From: Microglena sp. YARC
Lineage: Eukaryota; Chlorophyta; Chlorophyceae; Chlamydomonadales; Chlamydomonadaceae
Assembly (NCBI GenBank): GCA_022414725.1
Contig: CM039462.1
Span: 33,652,156-33,716,155, forward strand
Direction of reading: 5' to 3'
Length of the DNA stretch: 64,000 bases
Shown: piece by piece, positions 42,653-54,513 of the stretch
How the letters are laid out: every line of letters begins with the position of its first letter
Numbering within the stretch: the stretch's first letter is position 1
Notes under the pieces: model-generated
What the model was told of the DNA's origin: nothing
What the model saw: only the letters and a program-made list of their open reading frames with translations
The model's database searches: none
Made by a program: the position numbers and the translations under genes

Positions 42653-42969
42653 CTCCACCTATGACACAGGTGACATACAATACTACTACTCCACCTATGG
42701 CACTGGGGACATAGAACTATATGTAACAGATTAAAAAAAAAAATCAAAGAACTCCGAAATATCGAGAGAACTTCAAATGAAACCCAAAGGGTTGAAAGGA
42801 AGGAATGAAACAAGGCAAAAACATTTTTATTTTTTGCCAAGTCAGAAAAGGATGAAAAACCGAATATCAAAGATGGGTAACAACGGTATAGAAAACCCGA
42901 TCCGGTAATAGGAACCTAATGCCAAACAATGATAACCAAAGAAACCGATGTAACAAAAAAAAATGACCC

Positions 42970-45634
42970 TAAGGAGAAGCGGTCATTCCAAGCATTCGGA
43001 CAAACCGCTAGAACACAGCAGGATCAAGGGGCTTGGTGAAGGGGTCAGCACAGTTGTCCTTAGTGTTAACATAGGCAACATCCAGTTGGCCATCCTCCAC
43101 CAGCTCCTCGATGTAGTGATGAATAACATCAATGTGCTTGCTGCGAGGGAGCAGCTGCCAGTCATTGGCCCAACTCAAAGACCCTAAGTTGTCACCCTGA
43201 ATGGTAACTTAACCACAAGGCAGACCCAGATCCACCCTCAACTTCTTCAACCATTGCACCTCCCTGGCAGTCTGAGACAGGGCCTGATACTCAGCCTCAC
43301 TAGAGCTAATGGCAACAGTAGGCTGCCTCTTGCTCATCCAGTTCACTATGCACCCCCCAGCAAGCACAGCAAAGCCAGTCTGAGACCTCCTGTCAGACCC
43401 ATCATCAGCAAAGGATGAGTCACTAAAGACCGTAAAAGAGAACTCAGGGCTGTGGGTGCAAGTGAGCCCCAGGTGGGAATGTGACTTCAAATACAAGAGC
43501 AAACGCTCGGCTGCCCCCCAGAGAGGGACGGTAGGGTGAGCAGAAAACCTGGACAGGTAGCTGACAGCAAAAGAAATATCAGGTCTGGTGCAAGAAGCCA
43601 GGTACAGCAAAGCACCCACCAGAGACAGGTACTGGCTATTAGAGGGCAGGGGGTCTCCAGGAGGGTCAGTGACGGTGCATTTGGCCATGGGGGCAGAAGA
43701 CTTGGGCCTGGCAGCAGCAGTAAGACGAAACTGCTCCACCAGATCAACAATGTAGGAGAGCTGGGAGAGGTTGATCTGAACACACCTGCCGTCAGAGTCA
43801 AGTGTAACGGCCATGTCCAACGAGAGGAACTGAACCGGTACACCCATCTCTTTGACTTCCCAGCCAGCTTTCTCCATAGCCTTGATCAGCAAAGCATACA
43901 AAGCCAGCTCACTAAAGGCACAGATAAAGTCATCAACATAGGTCAGGACATAGCTCCACCCACCAAAAGAATCCCTCCTAAAATACAGAGCAGGTTCTGC
44001 CTTGCACATAGTAAAGCCATGTGCAACCAAAAATCGCTTGACATCCATACTCCAAGCCCTGGGCGCCTGCTTCAAACCATAGAGGGACTTGATCAGTTTG
44101 CACACAAGGGAAACACCGTTAGGACCAAGTACCTTAAAGCCCTCAGGCTGGTGGCAGTACAGGTCAAGACCAGGTTCCAGCTTAGCATTCAGAAATGCAG
44201 TCTTGATGTCCAGCTGCCGAACAAACATTTTCCTATGAGTGATGGCAGCAAGGAGCACCCTCAGACCTGCTTTAGAGGAGACGGGGGCATATACGTCATG
44301 AAAGTCCAGCCCAGGACGCTGCAGAAAACCACGGACCACAAACCGTGCCTTAAAGCGCACAGAACCATCAACCCCAACCTTCTTCACAAATAACCACCTG
44401 CCAGACAGGATCCTCTGCTTAGGAGGCTGTGGAGTGAGAGCCCAAGTACCATGGGCATGTAGATAGGGACGCCATCTCATCCTTCATAGCAAGCAGCCAC
44501 TGATCCCTGTCAGGGTTGGTAGGAAGCATGGCAGCTTTATAGGTTAGATCAGTGGAGGTGGAAATGTATGCCCCCACGTACAAGCAGTTTACTTGTACAT
44601 GAGCAGCGGGGGTATCAGCAATATCAGCAGTAACCGGTAGTATAGCCCCCAGTGCAGAACTACTGCCAGGTTGAACAAGGCCGGCATTCTTTGCCTCTAT
44701 ATCAACGAATCCTGGGTCGACCGGTACACCCCAGCCATACGCAGTATTGGAACCAGACCAGTGTTCAAGGTCATCACTCACACTTTCGGTGGCGGCTACA
44801 TCATCACATGGGCTTGACCCGGATGATCCACCAGGGACGGCAGGAGGCGAAGAAAGTAACAACGCCTGCGAGCCACCCGAACTGGTGGCCGGAGGTTGGC
44901 GACTATTAGACAATGGACCTATGACAGGCTCCACTATGACCTGAGGCTGTCTTAATCCTAGAGCTTCGCCGACGGAACGTGGCGCAGAGGAGGGCCTGGC
45001 GACCCCCTGAGATTCGGGTAAATCACTGTCTGAAGGAACTTCGGAATCCCACCCGCCCAGTACCTTCACACGCAATACAGCACCATCAGCCCCTGACCTG
45101 GGACGCAAAGTCATCCCATGACCAGGGGAGCGGTCGACAATTGGGGTTGGTAAAGGATCTAAGGCATGAACCGCAGAATCAGGCATGTGTCCGTTGATAG
45201 CGGCAGGGATGCGTGAAACATACGGAGACCCGTCATAAGGGGACAGCCCAGGTATGCAGTTATAGCTAAACTGTTCATAGAATATATAGTACATCACGAC
45301 TCTCTACTACCTGGCGCAACTTAGGAACCCAAACAAAATAACCCTTACTCACCAGGGAATACCCAACCAGTCTACCAGATAACGCCCTTTCGTCTAGCTT
45401 GTTGCGTTTCTTCCCATTGACTAACGTGACGTAGCAAGGGCACCCACACACACGCAACAACGACACAACAGGCACAACCCCAAAGAACAACTCGTATGGA
45501 GTTCTGTCTCCCGAATTGGGCAGCCGATTACGTAGGTAACAAGCAGCTAGGAAGGCATAGGGCCAGAAAGACTTAGCTAGTTTAGACTCCAGGTGGATGC
45601 TCCTAGCTACAGACTGTAAGACCCCATTGTACCT
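42970..45634 (-). pseudogene. Copia C pol remnant (integrase, RT, RNase H)
   Basis: Open frames 45490-45275, 45297-44419 and 44480-43209 carry integrase C-terminal residues (NKLDERALSGRLVGYSLVSK), the linker (DDLEHWSGSNTAYGWGVPVD), the complete RT (QLDIKTAFLNAKLEPGLDLY, YGLKQAPRAW, YVDDF) and RNase H (DSSFADDGSD, SSSEAEYQALSQ). Breaks relative to A and B are a few extra bases near 45285, an extra ATAG-type insertion near 44465, and a TAA at about 43209 where others read CDLVTIQ. Disabled, but with catalytic motifs kept. Confidence 0.9.
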
Positions 45635-46028
45635 TGTAGATGTCGGCGTCGGTGGACGGGAATAATACTGAATAACTTCAGTTAGTCCTGGAGGGAGGAT
45701 GTGATCCTCGATATACCAAAGTATACTCAGTGCGCATAGACTGACCTCCAGGAGTTCGGCTTCGGTTTATATACTAATCGGAATCGGAATCGGTAGGTGG
45801 TCGGTAGTCGGTAGTCGGTGGTAGCAGTGTTGGTAGTAGTGTCGGTAGCAATGTTGGTAGCTGGTCGGTGGCTGGTCGGTAGCAGTATGTGGTAGCTGGT
45901 CGGTAGTCGGTGTGTGTGATGTGTGATGAGTAGCAGTGTCGGTGTCAGCTAGTCGGTAGTCGGTGTGTGGTAGCTGGTCGGGAGTCGGTGGTCGGTCGTC
46001 TGTGTCGGTGGTCGGCCAGGCTACTACA
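45635..46028 (-). repeat. 3' LTR of gypsy-like element F
   Basis: On the minus strand it starts TGTAGTAGCC and ends GACATCTACA (TG...CA ends with 5-bp inverted TGTAG/CTACA). It is preceded by GAAAGGGGGAGCACT, a plausible polypurine tract. The interior is rich in CGGTAG/TCGGTGG words. It abuts truncated copia C on the left. Its partner LTR is not in the window. Confidence 0.75.
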
Positions 46029-46169
46029 AGTGCTCCCCCTTTCAGACAACCACGTCCGCGGGGTTGCTGTCTGCATGAAGCTCTGGTACCTGGAGAACTG
46101 GGTGCATTCGTTGTGGTCGGTGTATACCCGGTCAAAGTTTGTATATAATGGGTGTATTGTCGGTACATT

Positions 46170-46450
46170 CGGTATATAACTGGTCATTGTCGGTGTATAA
46201 TCGGTGTATAGTCGGTACATTTGGTGTATAGCTGCTGTATAGTCGGTATAGCCGGTATAGTCGGTATAGTCGGTATAGTCGGTATAGTCGGTATAGTCGG
46301 TATAGTCGGTATAGTCGGTATAGTCGGTATAGTCGGTGTATAATCGGTGTATAGTTGGTATAGTCGGTATAGCCGGTATAGTCGGTATAGTCGGTATAGT
46401 CGGTATAGTCGGTATAGTCGGTGTATAATCGGTACATTCGGTGTCAGTGG
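46170..46450. repeat. 9-bp TATAGTCGG minisatellite
   Basis: About 20 uninterrupted copies in two blocks (about 46235-46340 and 46350-46425), with flanking variants TGTATAATCGG and TACATTCGG. It lies inside element F between the RNase H remnant and the 3' LTR. Frames across it read Thr-Asp-Tyr repeats and are artefacts. Confidence 0.95.
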
Positions 46451-46562
46451 TCGGGGTGTTGAGATGAAGATTTTGTCTGCCAAAATCCGTCAGTTTTTTC
46501 GTAAGCTGATCGGTAAATGATTGTGCAGAAAAATAAGTGCCGGTTGTGTATCTCAAGAGGAT

Positions 46563-46800
46563 TTATTGCTCGGCTGACGGTGGGTCGGGCAGAGTCTGAC
46601 CTTGTGCAACAATGGCACTGACAAAGGCCGGGTGTCGGGAAAGGGGGTCGGCAACATTGGTTTGGCCAGCAATGTGTTTCAATGTGTACTCAAATCGGAA
46701 GGAAAATGCCATCCATCGAGCCTGTTTGGGGCTGAGCAATTGCTGCATTTGCAGGTAAATTAAAGGACAGTGGTCGGGTATAAGGTCAAAAGTGGTACCA
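46563..46800 (-). pseudogene. Element F RNase H remnant (Ty3/gypsy)
   Basis: Reads DHCPLIYL, then LSPKQARWMAFSFRFEYTLK and GQTNVADPLSRHPAF, the typical end of gypsy RNase H. Upstream RT is absent; homology stops near 46800. This places F in Ty3/gypsy and on the minus strand, consistent with its LTR. Confidence 0.85.
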
Positions 46801-46929
46801 TCAAGCTAGCATCAGAATTCACTGAGGACTTAGTGGCAAGCAGAAAGATCAAGGGTTCTTACTGCAATTGTTTAGGTTGGAGGAATATCGGGTGGTACGG
46901 GTAGTATCAGATTCAGATTTAGCATCAGA

Positions 46930-47460
46930 TTTATAAATGTGTCGGATGTTCAGATGTGTCAGATATTGAGATATGCAGATATTGAGATATGCAGATATTC
47001 AGATATTCAAATGTTCAGATGTTTATATGTTCATATGTGTCATATGTTCAGAGGTTCAGAATTGAAAATACCAGATGTTCAGATGGTCAGGTGTTCAGGT
47101 GTTCTGAAACGGATCAGATGCTCAGGTGTTCAGGTGTTCAGGTGTTCAGACGTTCAGACGTTCGGATGTTCAGACGTTCAGATGTTCAGACGTTCAGATG
47201 TTCAGGTGTTTCAGGTGTTCCGGTGTTCCGGTGTTCCGGTGTTCAGGTGTTCAGGTGTTCAGATTTTCATATGGTCAGATGTTCAGGTGTTCAGGTGTTT
47301 AGGTGTTCAGGTATGCAGATGTTCGTTTATGCACTTGTGTCAGTTTGTCAGATTTGCAGATGCTCAGATTGTCATATGGTCAGATGTTCAGATTTTCAGA
47401 TGTTCAGATGTTCAGAGGGTCAGGTGTTCAGATGTTCAGATGTTCAGATGTCCAGCATAG
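46930..47460. repeat. 8-bp CAGRTGTT minisatellite
   Basis: Dozens of copies of CAGATGTT/CAGGTGTT with CAGACGTT, CGGTGTTC and CATATG variants over 500 bases. It lies between the F remnant and the LTR of element E. Frames (MFRCSDVQ-type) on the plus strand are artefacts. Confidence 0.93.
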
Positions 47461-47542
47461 AAATTGGCAGATTTGGTTAGGGGATCCAAGCATTATGGCT
47501 GGATTGAGGAAAATACAGGTCAGAGTGAGCGGAGGCTGAGGT

Positions 47543-47888
47543 TGTAACAGCTCAGGATGCACTTAGCAGCCTGGGGGGTTAGTCTAGTGGAACAGTCTAC
47601 GTGATGTATGTTTAGGTGTAAGTCGATATGCGTAAGCTAGCAGAACAGTAGGGTGTTACCTAAGTAGGGGATGTAGAGTTAATCGGGTAGAACGTCTTCG
47701 TGAAGGAGTAGAAGGGTTCGTCCCGAGTAGCTCGTGTCTATGTACGCAACGTGAGCGTTGTGAGAGATGAGGCAGTACATGGGTATGGTACTGTATCATG
47801 TGCGTTCGTCACGTGGCTTACGGGTAAGGCGTACCCGTATGCCTTGCTGGAAGGCCAGAGTACCCGTGAAGGGTTCTGTACCGTTACA
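47543..47888 (-). repeat. 3' LTR of chromovirus E (346 bp)
   Basis: Minus-strand ends TGTAACGG and CTGTTACA. About 99% identical to the inverted LTR at 55469-55814, with three internal differences seen by eye. Confidence 0.9.
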
Positions 47889-50439
47889 CTCCCCCCCCTC
47901 CAGAAGAGATGCGGACCCCGCATCTGATCGTAAGGAAGTGGGATGTGAATACCAGTCGTAGTCGTATGTGCCGTGCTCAAAATATACTTGACGAATCAAG
48001 TTGGTTTCGGAGAGAACCATTTAACATCCCTTTTGAGTACTCCGGGAAAGATAACTTTATAAATAAAGCAATCTAACTGCCGTGTCGTATGCGTCGAGTG
48101 CGATGGGTTGGTGATGGGCCCGTTTTTTCGACGTACGTCGGGACATAACGGGCGTAACACGTGATTTCCATGCATCGACGACGTGAGGCGCACTTTTCTT
48201 GACCGCTTTGGCGAGTTCCCAAGTGTCTTGCTCAATACCGAAGTCTTGCCATCGGACCAAGTATTCGAGACGCCGTTTGCTGGAAGTGCCTATGATACGC
48301 GATTTCTCGCGCATGATGCATTGGATATTCCAAATCGGAGCGCCGTCGGAGTCAACCTCCAGCGATTGTCCAACATGGACAACGCCATCGGAGCGCCAAT
48401 GCTTTATCAAACCCACGTGAAACACGGGGTGGATACGCATCATCTTGGGCAAAGCCAAGCGGCACGCCGTGACTTGCCAGACGACTCCGGTGACCTCGTC
48501 GCGTGGACCAATGCATTCCGTAATCGTATAGGGGCCAACAAAACGAGGCGTAAATTTTGGTTTACCCGTTGCTTTGAACTTCATATTGCGGTGGACAAGA
48601 GAACTTTATCCCCAAGGTTGAAGAAAACCTCCGTTCGTCGCTTATCGTAATGGGCTTTCTGCCGATCTTGAGCGGCTTGCATGCATGCCTTGCATTGATC
48701 TTGTCGTTCAATGTGATTGGCCCACCAATTGTTGGCAGCCGGACTTTTCGATTCGACCTCCGCTTTAAGCGGCGTCGTAGGGTCGTAACCAAGGTACGCC
48801 CGAAATGGGGTGTTCTGAATGGACTCTTGGTAGGAATTGTTGATTGCAAATTCCACCAGCGCCAAGGACTTATCCCAATTGTCGTGGTATGGCCCCACGT
48901 AGTGGCGAATCATGTCCTCGATGACTCAGTTCATGCGTTCCGTCTGACCATCAGTTTGAGGATGAAACGCAGTCGAAAACGCTTGTCGCGTGCCCATTAA
49001 TCGATGGAGAGCCACGCCGAAATGCCCGGTGAATCGCGCATCGCGATCACTCAGGAGTTTCTTTGGGATACCATGATAGCGGATGACACGATTCAGGTAT
49101 AGGGAAGCGAATTCCTCTGCATTTATCGTAGTATGACAAGGTTCGACATGAACCATTTTCGAGAGTTTGTCGACGAATAGCGCGATGGCATCATGGCCAG
49201 AAGACGTAGGCGGGAGCCCCGTGATGAGGTCCGTGGAGACACACTCCCAGAATTTCTCAGGAATTTCCACGGGAACCATGGTACCGTTAGGCTTTGCGTT
49301 TCCGGGCTTGTTCGTTTGGCACTTATGGCATTGTTGGACGAAGGCAGTAACATCTGCCGTGACTTTGGCCCAAGTAAAAGTGCGGGTGACCAACTCCAAT
49401 GTCTTGGTGCGACCGCAATGGCCCATGTACATAGGGTCGTGAGCTTCGCGGATAATGTCTAGGCGAAGGGCTGCGTCAAGGGGGACACACAAAAACTCGC
49501 GTCCGTACTTGTTCTACTTGAACCAGTAACCGTTCCTGGAAAACTTATCGCGGAGGCGCTTGCAGCCCGGCGTGAAGTTCGAGTCTCGTTTGTATCCAGC
49601 CAAAATTCGATCCATGATGGACGAAGAGGAGGGAGTCGACGCAGCGGGCGTATGCCGACTGCGTCGTCGCGTTTCCTTGACCGGAACCAAAGGTACGGGG
49701 AGGACAGTCGGTGGGCGGGGAAGGATATCCACGACCGCGGGACAGACTGCAATAGGGCGCTGCTTTCTCGATCGAGGCCTGCATTCGCTGACCAAGAGAG
49801 AGAAAACTAACAGCTGGTGCGCAACCGCGACGTCGGCGGGGCAGAGAGGTTAGGATTGCGACTGACCGGGTCTGCCATATTATTGCGACCCGCGCGATAT
49901 TCCCAAGTATAGCTAAAGGGCGCCAGGTCCTCCTGCCATCGGCCATGCGTCGCGAAAGGACCGCCTTGGTGTCAAAATACGTGAGCGGATTGTGATCAGT
50001 GACCAATGTCATGTGGGAACCCTCGAGGTAGCATCGCCACTCAGTTAACGCGTGGACGATCGCTAGCATCTCTTGTTCTGTCGTTGTATAATTCAGCTCC
50101 GCTGGGATATACTTCTTGCTGGCGAAGGCGATGGGGTGTTTATCTTGTAAAAGCACCGCGCCCGTACCAAGCAAAGATGCGTCGGTAATTGCTTCGAAAG
50201 GTTTGCTAAAATCCGGCAGCGCGAGGACTGGAGCGGATAGCAGAGCTGCCTTGAGGCCTTCGAATGAGGCGAGATGTTCTTGTTTGAACAAGGTGCCTAG
50301 TTCACCCTTGATGTTAGACAAGGTTTGAAGAGGGGCAGCGAGTCACGAATAGCCTTGAATAAATTTGCAAAAACAATTACACAACCCGAGGAAAGAGCCG
50401 ATTTCTTTCCCAGTTTTCGGAGTAGGCCAGTCACGGACT

Positions 50440-51676
50440 ACATTACATTACATTACATGTTAAAGTCTACTTGACACCGCGAGGGTGTATGAGACTCTGT
50501 GCTTTAAACAAAAAGAAAAAGCACCCACAAAGCAAAAAACCCCATTACATCAGGGGTGTGTCGAGGACAAACAAACCAAGCTCCCAACCACCGTTTTGGT
50601 GGCGTAGGTATTAAACCCCCTAGAGCCGGACCCAGATCTCAACCACTTACAGTGGCGGAGGTAGGAAGCTAACAAATGAGAAGTCACAAGAAGAAAAGAA
50701 AAAAAGGGATAATAAATTACGGTGCCACTAAGCAGTCCAGGGCTTCCTGTCTTGCTCTTCTACAAGTAGAAAGATAGTCGGCTAGGTTGCTCCAAAAAGA
50801 CTTAGTGCCATTTCCATTCATAAAGGTTCTGAATGTGGAATCGCAGAATTCCACATTCCATACGGTTAAGTCGGTATCCTCATGGACATGCCTATAAATA
50901 TCTGTAAACAGATTCTGGTAGCGGAGGCGAATATCATTATAAAAAGGGCACTCAAACATATCAGTTTTTTGGAACCCACACATTTGACAGTGTCTCATTG
51001 AGCGAGGGATGTGTGCTCTATCCACCACCCTCATTCTTTCTGTGTTCAGCCAATGGGAACCCATTCTAAACTGTGCTATAGAACGAATCTGATCCTGCTT
51101 ATGTAAGGCGGATGTAAAGGGAATCAAGCCATTCTCATCATTGCTGTTGGCTGCGAACCATTTTTGGTATCGGAGGCGTTTAAAGCCAACCCTTCTCTCA
51201 TCAGGGATGTCTCTAACTGCATTGGTGTCACTTGGGTACTTAAACCTCCATGACTCAAAAACTTCAGACATAATACCTTCGACATCGACAGCCTCCAAAA
51301 TGTTGATGTTTTTACTGGATCCTAGCTTGTGGAGAGCACAACGCAAGTCATGAACCCAGCCAGTGTTGGAGTCAAAAGATTCCTCAAGAGCCATTCTAAT
51401 GAGATCCTCAGGTTCTTTATGTATGGTCTTGTTCCAGAAGCGCAAAGCTTGTTTAAGCCAAGCAAAACACAACGGGGTTCTACCCAGCTCTTCCATGATA
51501 ATATTAGATGTAGTAGATTGGCAAACACCCAACATTTGTTTAAGTATACCTCTATGCCATTTCTCACAAGCATGGTCATTTGAGATAAGTGTGTTGTTCA
51601 GAATAGAAGGAGCCCACACCTCACAGCCAAAATTCAGGATAGGTTGTACAAGAGAATCAAACAGGTGGGTGAACTG
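50440..51676 (-). mobile_element. 5'-truncated LINE inserted in chromovirus E
   Basis: Bounded by a 5-bp duplication (GGACT on plus, 50435-50439 and 51677-51681). Its minus-strand 3' end is a short (TGTAA)n tail instead of poly(A). Removing it and one target copy joins KVSTV to RDWPTPKTGKE, the uninterrupted RT of element E. 5' truncation and a 3' tail repeat are hallmarks of target-primed reverse transcription. Confidence 0.88.
50717..51676 (-). pseudogene. LINE ORF2 C-terminal fragment
   Basis: Starts at the insertion edge with QFTHLFDSLVQPILNFGCEV, the region just after the LINE RT domain. It continues as a ~320-residue C-terminal region ending in a cysteine motif CQMCGFQKTDMFECPFY and the stop at 50717-50719. 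RT catalytic residues and any endonuclease are lost. The rest to 50440 is 3' UTR. Clade not assigned. Confidence 0.85.
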
Positions 51677-53179
51677 GGACTGTGCTAACTTTTCTCGGAT
51701 CAACTTTAATTCCGTCGCGTCCAATGTAATGACCCAGGAATTTAACTTCTGTTTTGTTGAAGGAACATTTGGAGAGTTTCGCGTAGAATTCGTTGTCCTG
51801 GAGGACCTGGAGAACCGTGGCCAAATTGGCCAAGTGCTCCGCCGGAGTGCGTCCGTAAACCAAGATATCGTCCAAGTAAACCACGACGAACTTGTGCAAG
51901 TATGGCGCGAATATTTGGTTCATGACCGCTTGGAATGTGGCCGGCGCGTTTGCCAAACCCATCCCTAGGACTTTAAATTCAAACTGACCAATCGGGGTAG
52001 TGAACGCAGTCTTCGGCGCGTCCTCGTCCGAAATTCGTATTTGGTAATAACCAGACGTGAGGTCTAGGGAACTGAACAACGTAGCTCCACCTAGACGATC
52101 AATGGTCTCGTCAATACGGGGAAGAGGATACCTTTTTTTAATCGTGATGTTGTTGAGCGCTCGCCAATCGCAAACCACTCGGTATCCCGTTCCACCCGGT
52201 TTCGCTATGATCATAATCGGCGCGCCGTACGGGGACGAGCTCGGGGCGATGAATCCTTGCTGCAACAGGTCGGAGACGTATTCCTCACAGAGTAAGGTCT
52301 CGGCTGGACTCATGCGACGATTTCTGCGATATGGCGCGTAAGCATTGTCTTGCGTTTTGATGACGTGAGGTATAACTCGATGGTTAGGAGTCCCCATAGG
52401 CAAATTGTTGAAGACCTTGCGATACTTCCATTGGAGAGCGCGCAGGTCGCTGGCCGAGATGAGCGTCTTATCGTCGTGGTCAAGGATGTTGTCGCGGATC
52501 CAATTTTCGAAATCCATGCTTGCCACCGGGGGACCAGGTAAGGGCCCGTCGGACGGCAGTAATTTCGTCAGCAGTTTTGCCCGTTCACCGGCAGTGACGT
52601 TAGACGCCGGTAAATCCGCTCGGGATTCGCGCACATTGACCATGACATGGTTAGCGCCAGCCTTTAAAAGCTTTGCTGCCTTGCGACCAGTGATGACCGG
52701 GTCATTAGTTGACTTGCCCGAAAGCGCCATAGTGAAGAAGGAATGAGCCGTTTTGTCCCGCTGCCTGTTTACAGGTGTTAAACAGCAGCCGTACCGTTTG
52801 AGCGACAATGTCATGCGATCGTAGTCTAGGACGGCTTTTTCGTCGCGCATCCAGTCGGACCCGAGGATTAGGTCTAATCCTCCAGGAAGTTTGTCGACGA
52901 CATGGACGAACACTTTGCCAACATATCGCTGTATGTGGATAGGGAGCGTGACCGTCCCGCGGACATTTATAAGCCCGTCGTTAGCGCAAGTGAATCCGTT
53001 GCGTTCGTTTTCCCAAGGGCGGATGTGCAAACCGATATCTTCAGCCGTTTGCTTTTCCATAAGGCAACCTGTCGCGCCTGAGTCTGCCAATGTGAGCAAT
53101 TGCTTCGCTCCTGATCGGGCGTTGAATAGCATATTGGGGGCAGCAGCGGAGTTGACTTCGTATACCCGATTGGCTCGCG

Positions 53180-54513
53180 TCATGAGCACGGGGGAAGTAG
53201 TTGTATTTCGTTGCGCGTGATTGCGACGGATGCACTTCGTTGACCGTCTGGCAGCGATTTGTTTAATGCGAACTTTGGGATCCAATGCCTCCGACCACCA
53301 GTGTTTTTTCGACGAGTTTCAACCGGACTGGGGATGCCCTCCTCAGGTGCGGGGCCAAAGTATACTGCCTTGGTCACGTCGTTGATCGCATGCCAATCCT
53401 TTTTTATTTGGACGGCCCGTTCGGAGTCGGGGGGGTCATACCATACTTGGATGGCTACTTTATTCGAAGGTGGCCCCTTGGGGCGGGGTTTCATATGGTG
53501 ATCGAACGATTGGTACTCCTTGAATAACTCCATACCTTGGAGGAGACTGGAGACATGCTTATCGTTACTCGCGTTTTTTGGGAGGATAAACATACCGGAT
53601 GTGTCGAAGGGTGCATCGTTTTTGCATTCCCAATAGTGTTCTAACACCGACACGACGTCTTCCGGAATGGGGTGAGCGTATATGAACTCGTTTGCGATGG
53701 AGACACGCATGCCAAACTCCGTAGAGAACTTCAGTGGACAAGGGGACGACAAGGCATTAGTAGAAGTTACATCAATGGTTGGGGTTAAGCCCAAGTTAGA
53801 AATAGTTCCTCTTGAACTTGTAACAAGAGCTCAAGTGGCTCGACTACTACTACTTTATCGCCGCTAATTACACGACCCAGGCTTGTCAATACCTGACCGG
53901 CCGGTTCCTATTCCCAAATCGGGATGGGACCGTTGCCATCAAGGGCCCAGTCGGGACACGTAGTCTCATTGAGGGCCGGCCAGTTAGGCAAGTCCCGCGT
54001 TTGGCAGCGTCCGTCAGCATTCAGCAACCGCACACATGTCCTCATGTAGCGGAAGCAGAAGAAGCAGCGAGCACCATTCTGAAGCCAGATGGTCTGCCCG
54101 ACGCTGACCGACTCGTTCATATGCATGGCGTTTTGGGGGTCTTGACCCGAAAAGTCGGGGGTCCGCGACCCGCTGGGCTGTGAACGGCCCCGACCTGCAC
54201 CCTGTCCGTATCCTCCGCGACCACCACGGCCCGCGCCGCGGCTAATAGAGCCTTTCCCGAACGTGCGATCAGCACCTTGCAAACTGAGGACCTGCGGCCT
54301 TGGCGATCCACCCAGCTTGCCGTTGTGCGCCGGCTGCGTCGCACTACGTCCTCCACCACCTCGGCCACCGGCCGGGTTGCGACTACTGTTTGCCGCCAGC
54401 TTGGGGCTCTTGGCTGGGCGAGAGTCCATCTCCCCGCCGTCCCTGCGAAGAGAAAGAATCAGGGTCAGAATCGGAGGGGGGTGAGTTGGTAAATTGGACG
54501 CGATTGAATGCAA
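53180..54513 (-). pseudogene. Chromovirus E gag/nucleocapsid region
   Basis: Frame 54513-53908 has RGG-box sequence (GGRGGGGR, GRGGRGGYGQGAGRGR) and a cysteine cluster CFFCFRYMRTCVRLLNADGRC. This is a nucleocapsid-like RNA-binding region. Frame 53794-53180 (EFIYAHPIPEDVVSVLEHYW, KKDWHAINDVTKAVYFGPAP) has no recognised domain and leads, after a shift, into the protease frame. The frames do not join, so indels have occurred. Confidence 0.7.

Larger units (their letters stand above)
42310..45634 (-). mobile_element. Ty1/copia retrotransposon C, 5'-truncated
   Basis: 3' LTR at 42310-42652 (343 bases, TATCAGC...GCTGACA), then RNase H, RT and integrase on the minus strand. It stops abruptly within the integrase (GGTACAATGGGGTC, just after ERYNG) where the LTR of element F starts at 45635. 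Gag, protease and 5' LTR are not found elsewhere in the window. The base run CGGAG before the LTR is the expected target copy, but its partner is not seen. Confidence 0.9.
48057..53285 (-). pseudogene. Chromovirus E pol (protease, RT, RNase H, integrase, chromodomain)
   Basis: Protease LADSGATGCLM (about 53090). RT from about 52330: PYRRNRRMSPAE, KRYPLPRIDETIDRLGGA, SLDLTSGYYQIRI, catalytic YLDDILVYG. After the LINE, RT resumes VRDWPTPKTGKEIGSFLGLC and RNase H follows (ITDASLLGTGAVLLQD, ELNYTTTEQEMLAIVHAL, VTDHNPLTY). A frameshift lies near 49920. Integrase has the H/H...CHKC zinc site (49490-49330), STDLITGLP, LSDRDARFTG and FHPQTDGQTERMN, then a TGA where CGA is expected (about 48928), then FAINNSYQESIQNTPF. 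The C-terminal chromodomain (about 48290-48160) reads RRLEYLVRWQDFGIEQDTWE. Such domains can steer insertion to modified histones. Confidence 0.92.

Noticed and set aside
46130..47540. TDYTDYT and FRCSDVQMFRC repeat proteins of up to 200 residues
   Set aside because: Direct readings of 9-bp and 8-bp minisatellites, with no start context or conserved domain.
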